Assembly: GCF_018918285.1 (NCBI RefSeq)
Contig: NZ_JAHLQF010000001.1
Coordinates: 945,284-1,009,283 of the forward strand
DNA length: 64,000 bases
From: Clostridium mobile
Lineage (GTDB): Bacteria > Bacillota > Clostridia > Clostridiales > Clostridiaceae
Reading direction: 5' to 3'
Numbering within the stretch: the stretch's first letter is position 1; the number at the start of each line of letters is the position of its first letter. The notes below the pieces were generated by a model. The model was not told where the DNA came from and ran no database searches. It saw only the letters and a list, made by a program, of their open reading frames with translations. The position numbers and the translations under genes were made by a program. Positions 7,961-16,441 of this stretch are shown one piece after another.

Positions 7961-9283
7961 TCAAGAAAATATTTTTATTATTGTGCTGGCTATAATTAAA
8001 ATCATTGCACCGCCTATACGGGAAGATATTTGTGCAAATGGCATGAGCGACATTCTCTTAGCTGCTGATAAAACTGCAACATCTCCTGTTCCACCCATGT
8101 TAGCCATACATAATCCTGCTGTAATTGCAGCTTCTATTGGATAGAATCCTACTAATCTTCCTATTAGTGCCGCTCCTAATGCAGCCCCCAATACTGTAAC
8201 TATAACTAATACTAAGTATTGACCACTCAATGCTGCAATAACTTCTCCTAAATTTGTATATGCTACTCCTATACCAACTAATAAGGCTGAAGTGAAATTA
8301 GTAACTATAAACTGATACCATTGAGCCGCCGCTAGTTCATATTTTCTAGGAATTAGTCCTAAAATTTTAGCTGCAGCTACAGATAAAATCATCCAGGCAT
8401 ATTGATGTATTCCTGGCATAAACTTGGCTATGATAGAGCCCAAACAGAAAAATGTAAGTGCAATCAAAAGTCCATTTCCCATTATTCCAAGATCTAGTTT
8501 AAAGACTTCCTCTTCTTCTTTAATAACTTCCGCATTACTATCTCTTAACATCTCTCCGTTTCCAGTTAACTTTGGTCTTCCTTTTCCTATTTTATCTAAA
8601 ACTCCTGCTACTACTATGGAAAATGCATTTCCTAGTGCAACTGCTGGTACCATAACAGATAGCATTTGAGCTGGATCTGTATTAAGCCCTGAAGCAAAAA
8701 TTTTAGAAAGTGGAACAGCCCCTGCTCCCATCCCTCCACCTATTATAGGAATTCCAATATAGAATATTGCTTCAGTTACACCATATCCCATTACTGCACC
8801 TGCAATACCAACAAATAATAATGAAAAAACAATACACCCTAAAATTGCCGGAATATATCTTACAGCAGCTTTTATCAGTAGATTTCTGTTCATTCCAAGT
8901 ATACTACCAGTAATCAAAGCCGCAATATAAAAATCTAAAAAACCTTCCTTAGTCATAAAATTTGTAATAATATCTACTGTTCCCTTAGGAAAAATATTAT
9001 ACGTAACAAAAGCAGCAGAAGCAAATATTACAACTATAGGCCCTCCACCCAAGTAATCCTTTACAATAGGAAGATGATCTCCTATTAAATTCAGCACCGC
9101 TCCAACTACCATCATCACTGCAAGAGCCCCAATCATGCCTTTTGGTAATACATTAAGATAAGCTGATAATAAAACAATAATTGCTAAAATAAAGAACATA
9201 GGCACAGATAAACCCATGATTTTGTAGTCTTTCTTTTGAACTACTTTTTCATCCTTACTTATCATCACATCACTATTATCCAC
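7961..9283 (-). CDS. 2-hydroxycarboxylate transporter family (CitS/CimH-type) Na+ or H+ symporter
   Basis: 440 aa from GTG 9283, which lies seven bases after GGGGGA; an ATG at 9298 is in frame but has no ribosome site and its first codons contain that GGGGGA. The protein has about eleven membrane segments. Both GGxG re-entrant loop signatures of the 2HCT family are visible: IIGGGMGAGAVPLS (first half) and NMGGTGDVAVLSAAKRM (second half), plus SRIGGA near the C terminus, where CitS has its substrate-binding arginine. These carriers import citrate, malate or related 2-hydroxy acids and feed fermentation. No citrate lyase or oxaloacetate decarboxylase gene is nearby, so the substrate is uncertain (malate or citrate). 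Confidence 0.9.
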   Translation of the reverse strand: MDNSDVMISKDEKVVQKKDYKIMGLSVPMFFILAIIVLLSAYLNVLPKGMIGALAVMMVVGAVLNLIGDHLPIVKDYLGGGPIVVIFASAAFVTYNIFPKGTVDIITNFMTKEGFLDFYIAALITGSILGMNRNLLIKAAVRYIPAILGCIVFSLLFVGIAGAVMGYGVTEAIFYIGIPIIGGGMGAGAVPLSKIFASGLNTDPAQMLSVMVPAVALGNAFSIVVAGVLDKIGKGRPKLTGNGEMLRDSNAEVIKEEEEVFKLDLGIMGNGLLIALTFFCLGSIIAKFMPGIHQYAWMILSVAAAKILGLIPRKYELAAAQWYQFIVTNFTSALLVGIGVAYTNLGEVIAALSGQYLVLVIVTVLGAALGAALIGRLVGFYPIEAAITAGLCMANMGGTGDVAVLSAAKRMSLMPFAQISSRIGGAMILIIASTIIKIFS

Positions 9284-9570
9284 TTTCCAATCCCCCATTT
9301 CTTAAATTTTAATTCTATAATAATGCTTATATTTATATTATAGAATATTATGAATATTTAAAATACATTTTGTTTATATATTACATTTTGGTCTTTTATT
9401 TAACTTAGTTAAAAAATGTTCAAAACTTTTTTAATTGAATAGACTTTGCTCAAATGCATAGGACACATTACATAGCATTTTAAATTTTAAACAATAAAAT
9501 TATAAAGATAAGTATTTAAGAAACTAATTTATCTTAATATAAATTTGAAAATACATTTTCAAACTATAAA
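9284..9570. promoter_or_regulatory. Upstream region of the transporter with an 8-bp inverted repeat
   Basis: TTCTATAA (9313-9320) and TTATAGAA (9338-9345) form a symmetric 17-base-spaced repeat just upstream of the transporter start, a possible operator. The rest of the region shows no gene. Confidence 0.35.
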
Positions 9571-9634
9571 AGAGCTAAGTATGTATTGAAATAGCGACTT
9601 TTTCTTGGAGCGACTTCAATACGTGCTTAGCTCT
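9571..9634 (+). repeat. Dispersed hairpin repeat, copy R1 (type A)
   Basis: 20-bp stem 9571-9590 / 9615-9634 with two G-U wobbles when read as plus-strand RNA; loop 9591-9614 contains the shared core ATAGCGACTTTTT...GGAGCG. Flanked by the shared tail AAACTAAATTATCTTTGTAA (9644 onward). Located downstream of the acetyltransferase gene, read on the opposite strand. Confidence 0.85.
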
Positions 9635-9713
9635 CTATTTGTTAAACTAAATTATCTTTGTAAAAACTTATGATATTGAGGACATATATTATTTATTTTC
9701 ATTTTCCAACTCT

Positions 9714-10202
9714 TCACTTTATAAAATTGCCTGCTAATTTTTCTAAAGCGTCTCCTGTAACCCTATATACCGTCCATTCATCCATAGGTATAGATCCCAT
9801 GCTTTTATAAAAGTCAATAGATGGCTTATTCCAATCTAAGCACGACCATTCTAATCTTCCACAATCTCTTTCAATAGTTAATTTTCCTAAAAATGAAAGC
9901 ATCTTTTTGCCAAAACCTTTCCCCCTCATTTCAGGCCTTATATATAAATCTTCTAAATAAATACCCGGCTTACCAATAAAAGTAGAGAAATTGTGAAAAA
10001 ATAGTGCGAACCCTACTGGAATTCCTTCATACTCTCCAATAATTACTTCTGCAGCCTTTCTTATAAAAAGAGATTCTTTTAATGTTTCTTCTGTAGCAAC
10101 CACTTCATTAGATAACTCTTCATATTCTGCCAATCCATTAATAAAATTTAAAATCAATTTAGTATCTTCTTCTTTAGCAAATCTGATGTTAAAATTCTTC
10201 AT
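9714..10202 (-). CDS. GNAT acetyltransferase, SSAT2/diamine acetyltransferase-like
   Basis: 162 aa, ATG 10202 after AGGAGGAAGAAT. A complete GNAT fold: beta2-beta3 ending in GFALFFHNFSTF, the YLEDLYIRPEMRGKGFGKKML segment (quoted as YIRPEMRGKGFGKK) holding the R/Q-x-x-G-x-G acetyl-CoA loop, and the WNKPSIDFYKSMG plus DEWTVYRV C-terminal signatures. That ending is characteristic of the SSAT/SSAT2 subgroup, which acetylates polyamines or thialysine-like amines. Cytoplasmic. Monocistronic; its 3' side carries repeat R1 rather than a classic terminator. Confidence 0.85.
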   Translation of the reverse strand: MKNFNIRFAKEEDTKLILNFINGLAEYEELSNEVVATEETLKESLFIRKAAEVIIGEYEGIPVGFALFFHNFSTFIGKPGIYLEDLYIRPEMRGKGFGKKMLSFLGKLTIERDCGRLEWSCLDWNKPSIDFYKSMGSIPMDEWTVYRVTGDALEKLAGNFIK

Positions 10203-10305
10203 ATTCTTCCTCCTCGTAAAAAATTAAATTCCCAATTAAATATAGTATAACCTTTTTGTGCCATGTTGCATAATATGTAATGTAGCTTTTAAAAGGAGAG
10301 TATTT

Positions 10306-10719
10306 ATGTTTATTGATGACTTTGATTATGATCTAAATATGGATTTCGAAGATGATTTTCGTTCTATGGAGAGCTGTTACCCTTATTGCCCATATTATCG
10401 CCAATTCTTTCCACCATCTCCTCCAGGACGTCCACCATCTGGACCTGGAGGAGGTCCTGGCGCAGGCAGACCTCCTAGCGGACCACCACCTTCATTTACT
10501 CCAAGCCAGCCACAATTTCAAGCACTAGCAGTGGATCCTGGTGCTATCAGACCTTGTCTTTTTAGATTTGTTTTCATATGGCCTAGGAGAGGAAGAGGTT
10601 TCTGGGCTTGGCTTACTTTTGTAGGACCTAGATCCGTTGCTGGATTTAGATGGACCGGATCCAGATGGGTATTTTTCGGAATGGATCTTAGACAAATAGA
10701 TCAATTCACATGCTTTTAA
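10306..10719 (+). CDS. Acidic N-terminus, Pro/Gly hinge and aromatic/Arg C-terminal domain protein, unknown function
   Basis: 137 aa from ATG 10306, five bases after AAAAGGAGAG. Three parts: an acidic N-terminal 20 residues (DDFDYDLNMDFEDD), a Pro/Gly-rich hinge (about 38-70: repeated PPSGP/GGGPGAG) and a conserved-looking C-terminal domain (about 80-137) full of Trp, Arg and Phe (WPRRGRGFWAWLTFVGPRS, WTGSRWVFFGMDL). No signal peptide. The collagen-like hinge recalls spore-coat or exosporium proteins and the C-terminal module could be a compact beta domain that binds another coat protein; this is inference. Codon use in the hinge is richer in G+C than its neighbours because of the composition. 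Own terminator, so monocistronic. Confidence 0.75.
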   Translation: MFIDDFDYDLNMDFEDDFRSMESCYPYCPYYRQFFPPSPPGRPPSGPGGGPGAGRPPSGPPPSFTPSQPQFQALAVDPGAIRPCLFRFVFIWPRRGRGFWAWLTFVGPRSVAGFRWTGSRWVFFGMDLRQIDQFTCF

Positions 10720-10748
10720 AAAAAGGAAGGGCTTCCCTTCCTTTTTTT
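10718..10748 (+). terminator. Rho-independent terminator
   Basis: AAAGGAAGGG (10722-10731) pairs with CCCTTCCTTT (10735-10744) and continues into T7. The A run on the other side lets it work in both directions. Confidence 0.9.
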
Positions 10749-10835
10749 AATTAAATATTATTAAATAATTTACACTAAATAATTAAAGTAAACTACTATG
10801 AACTTTTTTACCTGTTCTTAAATATAAAAAATATA

Positions 10836-10864
10836 TTGACAAGCTTAGAAAATAAATATAGAAT
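10836..10864 (+). promoter_or_regulatory. Promoter of the TrpXYZ-like ABC operon
   Basis: TTGACA (10836-10841), exactly 17 bases, TAGAAT (10859-10864). Predicted start near 10871, giving a 5' leader of about 265 bases. Confidence 0.8.
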
Positions 10865-10870
10865 AGTGAC

Positions 10871-11097
10871 AAGTCAATTTTGGGACTTAAGTAGTAGAAT
10901 GGTAGAACATTATAGCAGTATGGTAGCAGACTAGAGTAGTAGTTTGATAAATTTGATGTAGTATTTGTAAGATCAATTAAAAATTAAATATTATTATATT
11001 TAGTAGATTTTAATTAGGTAAAATGGTAGTTTTGTAGGAGATATTAAAATAAGTCTATGTTTTTTTGTTATATAACTCTCCTATAGGAGAGTTTTTT
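10871..11097 (+). promoter_or_regulatory. UAG-rich attenuator-like leader of the ABC operon
   Basis: Between 10889 and 10942 the leader holds ten NAG triplets (mostly UAG), and more occur at 11027-11040 and around the ribosome site/start (11121-11145). A perfect 18-base palindrome ACTCTCCTA/TAGGAGAGT (11075-11092) followed by T6 is an intrinsic terminator lying before the first gene. UAGGAGA at 11035-11041 can pair with UCUCCUA of the terminator's 5' arm, giving an alternative antiterminator. The arrangement resembles TRAP-controlled trp leaders, though many NAG units here are adjacent rather than spaced by 2-3 bases. No T-box consensus is present. Terminator certain, regulator inferred. Confidence 0.5.
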
Positions 11098-11135
11098 ATT
11101 TTATAAAAACTATAAATATTTTGGAGGATGGTAGT

Positions 11136-12137
11136 ATGGTAGTAAAGAGTTTAAAAATCACTTTAGCAGTGTTATTAACTGCGTCTATTTTAGGAGCATG
11201 TGCAAGTCCGAATAAAACACATTCAAATGATAACAAGGAAATTAAAATCGGTATTTCACAGCTAATTGAGCATCCAGGACTAGATGCCACAAGAGAGGGA
11301 TTTATTGATGGGCTAAAATCAAAAGGATTTGAAGAAGGTAAAAATATAACAATTGATTTTCAAAATGCCCAAGGAGATATTCCTACAACACAAACTATAG
11401 CACAAAGATTTGTATCTCAAAAAATGGATATGATAATGGCTATAGCAACGCCTGCAGCTCAAGCAGCCTATAATACAACAAAAGATATACCAATTTTGGT
11501 AACAGCAGTTACAGATCCAGTAGAGGCTGGCCTTGTTAAATCTATGAAAGAACCTGGAACAAATGTCACAGGTACCTCAGATAATGTTTCAATCGATAAA
11601 CAATTTGAACTTCTAAAGAAAATTTTACCCGAGGCTAAAAAAGTAGGTATTTTATATAATACTAGTGAAAATAATTCAGAAATCCAAGTAAATAATGCTA
11701 AAAATGTAGCACCTAAATTTGGTTTAGAAATTGTAACTGCAGGAATCACTAATGTAAATGATGTACCTCAAGCATTGAATTCTTTGATTGGAAAAATTGA
11801 TGTGCTATACACTCCTACAGATAATATAGTAGCATCATCCATGCCATTAATTTCTACCCAATGTTTTAAAAGCAATATCCCAATAATAGGTGCAGAAAAA
11901 GCCCATGTTATGTCTGGGGCGCTAGCAACTAATGGTATTGATTACTATAAACTTGGTTTTCAGACAGGACTTATGGCTGTTGATATAATTAACGGAAAAG
12001 AACCTAAGGATCTTCCTATAGTAACCTTAGATGAAATGCAGCTAATAATTAATACCGATGCTGCTAAAAAATTAAATATAACTATTCCTGCTGAATTAAA
12101 TGATCAGGCTGAAAAGGTTACAGGAGGTGTTAATTAA
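11136..12137 (+). CDS. ABC transporter substrate-binding lipoprotein, TrpX-like (ABC_sub_bind family)
   Basis: 333 aa from ATG 11136, ten bases after GGAGG. Lipoprotein signal peptide with lipobox LGAC (Cys at about 26). The mature part has the two-lobe Rossmann pattern of the ABC_sub_bind family (IKIGISQLIEHPGLD, ATPAAQAA, TGTSDNVSIDKQFELLKKILP, VGILYNTSENNSE, PTDNIVASSMPLI, GALATNGIDYYKLG). In firmicutes this family pairs with the permease and ATPase genes found immediately downstream and is often predicted to import tryptophan or another amino acid (TrpXYZ). Ligand not provable from sequence. First gene of a three-gene operon; expression is probably set by the leader's terminator. Confidence 0.85.
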   Translation: MVVKSLKITLAVLLTASILGACASPNKTHSNDNKEIKIGISQLIEHPGLDATREGFIDGLKSKGFEEGKNITIDFQNAQGDIPTTQTIAQRFVSQKMDMIMAIATPAAQAAYNTTKDIPILVTAVTDPVEAGLVKSMKEPGTNVTGTSDNVSIDKQFELLKKILPEAKKVGILYNTSENNSEIQVNNAKNVAPKFGLEIVTAGITNVNDVPQALNSLIGKIDVLYTPTDNIVASSMPLISTQCFKSNIPIIGAEKAHVMSGALATNGIDYYKLGFQTGLMAVDIINGKEPKDLPIVTLDEMQLIINTDAAKKLNITIPAELNDQAEKVTGGVN

Positions 12138-13022
12138 ATGAGTATATTGATAAATATACTGGAACAAGGATTAATCTTCTCCATAATGGCTGTTGGTGTT
12201 TATATAACCTATGGAATTTTAGATTTTCCTGATCTTTCAGTAGATGGAACCTTTCCACTAGGTGCCTCTGTTACAGCAATGTGTCTTATAAAGGGTATAG
12301 ATCCTTTTATAGCTTGTCTGCTAGCTTTTATAGCAGGTGGTATAGGTGGAGCCATAACAGGATTATTTCATGTGAAATTTAAGATAACTAATCTTATGTC
12401 TGGCATTCTTGTGATGATAGCACTCTATTCAATAAATTTGAGGATAATGGGAAAATCCAATATCCCTCTATTTGGAATTGATACTATTTTCACACCAGTT
12501 TCCAGTCCTATAATTATAATAGTTATTTTTGCATTAGCTTCAAAGGTTATATTAGATTTATTTTTGAAAACTAAATTAGGTTTTATTCTTAAAGCTACAG
12601 GAGATAATGATCAGTTAGTGACTTCTTTAGGAGTTAATAAGGACACCATTAAAATACTAGGGCTTATAATCTCTAATGGATTAGTGGCTTTATCAGGATC
12701 TATAATGGCTCAATACCAAGGCTTTGCAGATGTAGGTATGGGGACTGGTATTGTAGTTATGGGACTTGCCGCTGTTATAATTGGAGAATCTATTTTTAAA
12801 AAGGCTAGTATAGTAAAAGGCACTACTATGGCTATATTAGGTTCTATAATATATAAAGCTATAATAGCTATTGCCTTACAATTAGGTCTTGAGCCTACAG
12901 ATTTAAAGCTTGTAACTGTAATTATAGTAGTCATAGCATTATCATTAAATAATAAAAAATTTAATTTTAAAACTAGAAAAAAAGTTCCGATGGGAGGTGG
13001 AGTTCTTGTTACAGATAAATAA
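12138..13022 (+). CDS. ABC transporter permease, TrpY-like
   Basis: 294 aa; its ATG immediately follows the stop codon of the binding-protein gene, with ribosome site GGAGGTG inside that gene's end. About eight to nine membrane segments of the branched-chain/TrpY permease type (YGILDFPDLSVDGTFPLGA near residue 30; the cytoplasmic coupling region KATGDNDQLVTSLGVNKD around 153-170). Forms the membrane channel of the putative tryptophan-type importer with the ATPase encoded next. Translationally coupled on both sides: its last 17 bases overlap the ATPase gene. Confidence 0.88.
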   Translation: MSILINILEQGLIFSIMAVGVYITYGILDFPDLSVDGTFPLGASVTAMCLIKGIDPFIACLLAFIAGGIGGAITGLFHVKFKITNLMSGILVMIALYSINLRIMGKSNIPLFGIDTIFTPVSSPIIIIVIFALASKVILDLFLKTKLGFILKATGDNDQLVTSLGVNKDTIKILGLIISNGLVALSGSIMAQYQGFADVGMGTGIVVMGLAAVIIGESIFKKASIVKGTTMAILGSIIYKAIIAIALQLGLEPTDLKLVTVIIVVIALSLNNKKFNFKTRKKVPMGGGVLVTDK

Positions 13023-13800
13023 TTTATATAAGATTTTTAATAATAATACAGTAAATGAAAAAATTATATTTGATAATTTTAATCTTAATGTAGAGAAAGA
13101 AGAATTTATAACCATAATAGGAAGTAATGGAGCAGGAAAATCCACTCTTTTAAATATAATATCAGGAGTAATAGCCCTGGATGATGGCACTATTATTCTG
13201 GAGAATAGAGATATATCTACGATGTCTGAACATAAACGTTCAAAAGTTATAGGAAGAGTATTTCAAAATCCATCATCAGGAGTAGCGCCCAACATGACAA
13301 TTCTAGAAAATATGTCTATGGCGCAGAATAAAGGAAATAAATTTAATTTAACTAGTGGATTGTCTAAAAAAAATATAACTCTTTTTCAAGAAATGCTATG
13401 TAAATTAGATTTAGCACTTGAAGATAAAATGAACATCAAGGTTGGCTTATTATCCGGTGGACAAAGGCAAGCTCTTTCATTACTTATGGCTGTAATGAGC
13501 AAACCTAAAATATTACTTTTAGATGAACATACAGCAGCATTGGACCCTAAAACCTCTGAACGAATTAATGAGATTACGGCTGAAATTATAAAAGAAAACA
13601 AAATCGCAACTTTAATGGTAACTCATAATCTAAATCATGCAATAAGCATGGGTAATAGATTGATAATGATGCATCAGGGAAATATAGTTTTAGATATATG
13701 TAAAGAGAAGAAAAAAGAGTTAACAGTAAACAAATTGCTTTCACATTTTGATAATCTGCAAACTAAAGAATCATTAAGTGATAGAGTTTTATTTGGTTAA
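13006..13800 (+). CDS. ABC transporter ATP-binding protein, TrpZ-like
   Basis: 264 aa from TTG 13006, seven bases after GGAGGT. A GTG at 12997 is in frame but overlaps that ribosome site. All nucleotide-binding motifs are intact: Walker A GSNGAGKST (about 38-46), Q-loop FQNPSSG, signature LSGGQRQ (about 150-156), Walker B ILLLDEHTAALDP with Glu, and the switch His in MVTHNL. Last gene of the operon, overlapping the permease by 17 bases. The strong downstream hairpin ends the transcript. Confidence 0.92.
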   Translation: MLQINNLYKIFNNNTVNEKIIFDNFNLNVEKEEFITIIGSNGAGKSTLLNIISGVIALDDGTIILENRDISTMSEHKRSKVIGRVFQNPSSGVAPNMTILENMSMAQNKGNKFNLTSGLSKKNITLFQEMLCKLDLALEDKMNIKVGLLSGGQRQALSLLMAVMSKPKILLLDEHTAALDPKTSERINEITAEIIKENKIATLMVTHNLNHAISMGNRLIMMHQGNIVLDICKEKKKELTVNKLLSHFDNLQTKESLSDRVLFG

Positions 13801-13804
13801 AATA

Positions 13805-13847
13805 AACTGAGGAGTAGAAGATAGTACCTTCTACTCCTCAGTTTTTT
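13805..13847 (+). terminator. Terminator of the TrpXYZ-like operon
   Basis: Perfect 16-bp stem (13805-13820 with 13828-13843), 7-base loop, then a T run. Confidence 0.95.
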
Positions 13848-14143
13848 AAATAGAATTTTATAACAAAAAATAATTATAAAGAAATATTTTAACGTAAGAA
13901 ATCATAAATATTAACAAATGCATGTATAGGGCGAAAAACTTAATTAAATAGAGCAATGTATAGGTATTTTATAGATTAAAGTTTTAATCTATTTCTCTTT
14001 AGGGTTTCAATTCTTCGAATAAATATATATACTTAATTACAAAGCGACGAAAATTTAATAATAAATATAAGTTTTAATATAAACTTATAATAAAGCATTT
14101 TCAAAAATAACTGGTCTTTAAATATTAGCTATATCAAGTGATT
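13848..14143. other. Intergenic leader region
   Basis: AT-rich, no gene. Contains a small symmetric hairpin ATAAGTTT (14067-14074)/AAACTTAT (14081-14088) that may belong to the promoter region of the downstream RNA/degV transcript. Confidence 0.4.
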
Positions 14144-14265
14144 CTTAGCTTCAGATGGAGTTTGCTTAAAAGGAATACTTACTTCAACTGAAACTTAGAA
14201 GAACTTATCCAGGGACGTAGCATCCGTAGAAAATGGGAGTATTACGAATGGTAGTCATCGGATAA
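14144..14265 (+). ncRNA. Candidate structured RNA element upstream of degV
   Basis: Two adjacent hairpin domains. Domain 1: CTTAGCTTCAG (14144-14154) pairs with CTGAAACTTAG (14188-14198), two mismatches. Domain 2: TTATCC (14205-14210) closes perfectly with GGATAA (14260-14265) around a G/A-rich interior with the block AGGGACGTAGCATCCGTAG. G+C is well above the surrounding spacer. It ends 41 bases before degV ATG 14307 and has no obvious terminator, so it could be a 5' leader element or an independent small RNA. I cannot assign it to a riboswitch class: FMN, c-di-GMP, ydaO and T-box cores are absent. Confidence 0.55.
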
Positions 14266-14306
14266 TTTAGAGACAAGTAAGTAATTTAGTGATTGAGGTG
14301 AATGTT

Positions 14307-15164
14307 ATGGCGATAAAAATTTTAACTGATAGCACAAGCTATATTGATAAAGATATTAAAGAAGAATTAGATATACAAACTATATCTTTAAATATTATAT
14401 TTAAAAATGAAAGTTTTAAAGAATGTGACATAGATAATGATATTTTTTACAAAAAGATGGAACAGGAAGGTATACCTACTTCTTCTCAACCTTCCATTGA
14501 AGAATTATACCATATTATGAAAGATGCAGTGGAGAAAGGTGACAGTATCCTTTGCATATTTTTATCCTCGGATTTAAGTGGAACATACTCAGCAGCTCAT
14601 ACAGTAAAAAATATGATTTTAGAAAAATATGAAAATGCCAAAATAGAAATATTAGATTCTCGCTCTACTTGTATGCAGCTTGGGTTCGCAGCTATCCTAG
14701 CTGCAAAAGCAGCAAAAGAAGGACAAAGCTTAGAGGAAGTTAAAAAAATTGCTGAGAAAAACCTAAAAAAAAGCAAGTTCTTATTTATACCAGATAACCT
14801 AGAATATTTAAAAAAAGGCGGGAGAATTGGAGGAGCAAGTGCCTTAATTGGAAATTTACTTAAAATAATTCCCATCTTAACAGTTGAAGAAGGAAAAACA
14901 ACAATCTATACAAAGGTTAGAACAAAAAAGAAAGCTATAGAAACAATGCTAGATAAACTGTTAAAAGATGCAAATAGCTGTGAATTAGTAGAAGTAGTTA
15001 TTCATCATATCAATTGCTTCAATGAGGCAATTGAATTAAACAAAAAAATAAAAGAAATATTTAAGTTAGAAACTAAAATATGTGACATAGGACCAGTGAT
15101 AGGAATGCATGTTGGACCAGGAGCAATTGGAATAGTTTATTATACAAAACAGGATATTATATAG
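14307..15164 (+). CDS. DegV/FakB family fatty-acid-binding protein
   Basis: 285 aa from ATG 14307, seven bases after GAGGTG. N-terminal signature KILTDSTSYIDKD (the DS(T/A)xD start typical of DegV), the IPTSSQPS ligand loop (about 59-66), IFLSSDLSGTYSAA (about 92-105) and the C-terminal HVGPGAIGIVYY. FakB proteins bind fatty acids and present them to the kinase FakA for activation into phospholipid. No fakA is in the window, which is common because fakA is encoded elsewhere. The unusual feature is the structured leader just upstream. Confidence 0.92.
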   Translation: MAIKILTDSTSYIDKDIKEELDIQTISLNIIFKNESFKECDIDNDIFYKKMEQEGIPTSSQPSIEELYHIMKDAVEKGDSILCIFLSSDLSGTYSAAHTVKNMILEKYENAKIEILDSRSTCMQLGFAAILAAKAAKEGQSLEEVKKIAEKNLKKSKFLFIPDNLEYLKKGGRIGGASALIGNLLKIIPILTVEEGKTTIYTKVRTKKKAIETMLDKLLKDANSCELVEVVIHHINCFNEAIELNKKIKEIFKLETKICDIGPVIGMHVGPGAIGIVYYTKQDII

Positions 15165-15170
15165 TTGAAA

Positions 15171-15200
15171 AGCCGTAGAATTTACTCTACGGCTATATTT
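15171..15200 (+). terminator. Terminator after degV
   Basis: AGCCGTAGA (15171-15179) / TCTACGGCT (15186-15194), then a T-rich tail. It may serve the convergent nagZ gene too. Confidence 0.75.
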
Positions 15201-15217
15201 ATATAAAATAATAATTT

Positions 15218-16441
15218 CTACTTCAAGTTTTTATTAATATCTTCCAATACTTCATTTATATTTTCATTTATTGCATTAATATTAACCGTCTCCATTGCTT
15301 CATCATCGATATGATATTTATCCTTAAGTTTTAATATTCTATATACTTTTCCATCAATTTCTTCTCCAGTTAAAGTTCCATCTTCTACTGATTTTTTTAT
15401 AAAATTAATCATCTCTTCTTGCTTATCCGGAGTGTGACAAGTCAATACTATATCCGTACCAGCTTTTAATGACTTAAGTGCACTCTCTCCTACACCATAT
15501 TTATTTGATATTGCCTTCATTGATATATCATCTGTTATAACTACACCTTCAAAATCAAATTTATCTCTTAATATATCTTTAATTATTACTGGCGATAAAG
15601 TGGAAGGATTATCTTTATCTAATTGAGGTAGTAAAATATGTGCAATCATAATCACATCTGCCCCTGCCTCTATACCTTTTTTAAAGGGTAACATTTCAAA
15701 GTTTTCAAGATCTTCTATATTCTTATTTATTATTGGCAAATCCTCATGTGAATCTACAGATGTATCACCATGCCCCGGAAAATGTTTCAATACAGGGATA
15801 ACCTCTGCATTTTGAAAGCCTTTCATCACTTCAATACCGAGCTCACTAACAGTTTGAGGATTATCACCAAAAGATCTATCCCCTATAACTTTATTTGCAG
15901 GATTACTGTTTATATCCATAACAGGAGCAAAGTTCATATTAATACCAAAACTCATTAGTTCTTCTCCCACTGTTAATCCAACATTATAAGCTACATCTTT
16001 GCTACCTGTTCTACCTATTTTACTGCCACTAGGTAATTTTTTAATTTCTTTAGGCATCCTAGTTACTCTTCCACCTTCCTCATCTATAGAGATAAACAAA
16101 GGTATAGGATTTTCCCTATTATATTCCTTTATAGAGTTTGTTAACTTTAATAGCTGTGAAGAATCCTTTATATTGTTTTGAAATAATATTACCCCTCCAA
16201 CCTTATAATCTCTAATTAGTTTCATTGTATTCTCATTAATTTCTTGTCCTTCTATTTTTATAATAAACATTTGCCCTATTTTTTCTTCTAGGGTAAGCTT
16301 ATTTAGCTCTTCTTTAACAGGGTCTATAGTAGGAGTTATAGGCTTGTTCTCTATTTCATTTGTTTTATTTTCTTCCTGTCTACCACATCCTAGAAACATA
16401 GTACATAAAATTAATATTAATATGCTAATTTTCTTAATCAT
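15218..16441 (-). CDS. nagZ: Lipoprotein beta-N-acetylhexosaminidase (GH3, NagZ-like)
   Basis: 407 aa. Lipoprotein signal with lipobox FLGC (Cys about 19), placing it outside the membrane as in Gram-positive NagZ. The GH3 N-terminal barrel is complete: IGQMFIIK, IDEEGGRVTRMP, FAPVMDINSNP, the GDRSFGDNP loop, and the KHFPGHGDTSVDSH loop (about 226-239) that carries the catalytic His-Asp pair of the NagZ class. The nucleophile Asp is in VVITDDISMKAI. The enzyme removes terminal GlcNAc from muropeptides during wall recycling. ATG 16441 lies inside the last codons of the upstream DUF1361 gene, an 8-base overlap indicating translational coupling. Confidence 0.92.
   Translation of the reverse strand: MIKKISILILILCTMFLGCGRQEENKTNEIENKPITPTIDPVKEELNKLTLEEKIGQMFIIKIEGQEINENTMKLIRDYKVGGVILFQNNIKDSSQLLKLTNSIKEYNRENPIPLFISIDEEGGRVTRMPKEIKKLPSGSKIGRTGSKDVAYNVGLTVGEELMSFGINMNFAPVMDINSNPANKVIGDRSFGDNPQTVSELGIEVMKGFQNAEVIPVLKHFPGHGDTSVDSHEDLPIINKNIEDLENFEMLPFKKGIEAGADVIMIAHILLPQLDKDNPSTLSPVIIKDILRDKFDFEGVVITDDISMKAISNKYGVGESALKSLKAGTDIVLTCHTPDKQEEMINFIKKSVEDGTLTGEEIDGKVYRILKLKDKYHIDDEAMETVNINAINENINEVLEDINKNLK

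Noticed and set aside
9571-9634. Hairpin repeats interpreted simply as intrinsic terminators
   Set aside because: The T run is in the loop, not after the stem, and R1, R5 and R6 are read opposite to the neighbouring genes; the loop is conserved, which a terminator does not need.
10871-11097. T-box leader for the TrpXYZ-like operon
   Set aside because: The invariant T-box core (AGGGUGGNACCGCG type) and a specifier stem are not visible.
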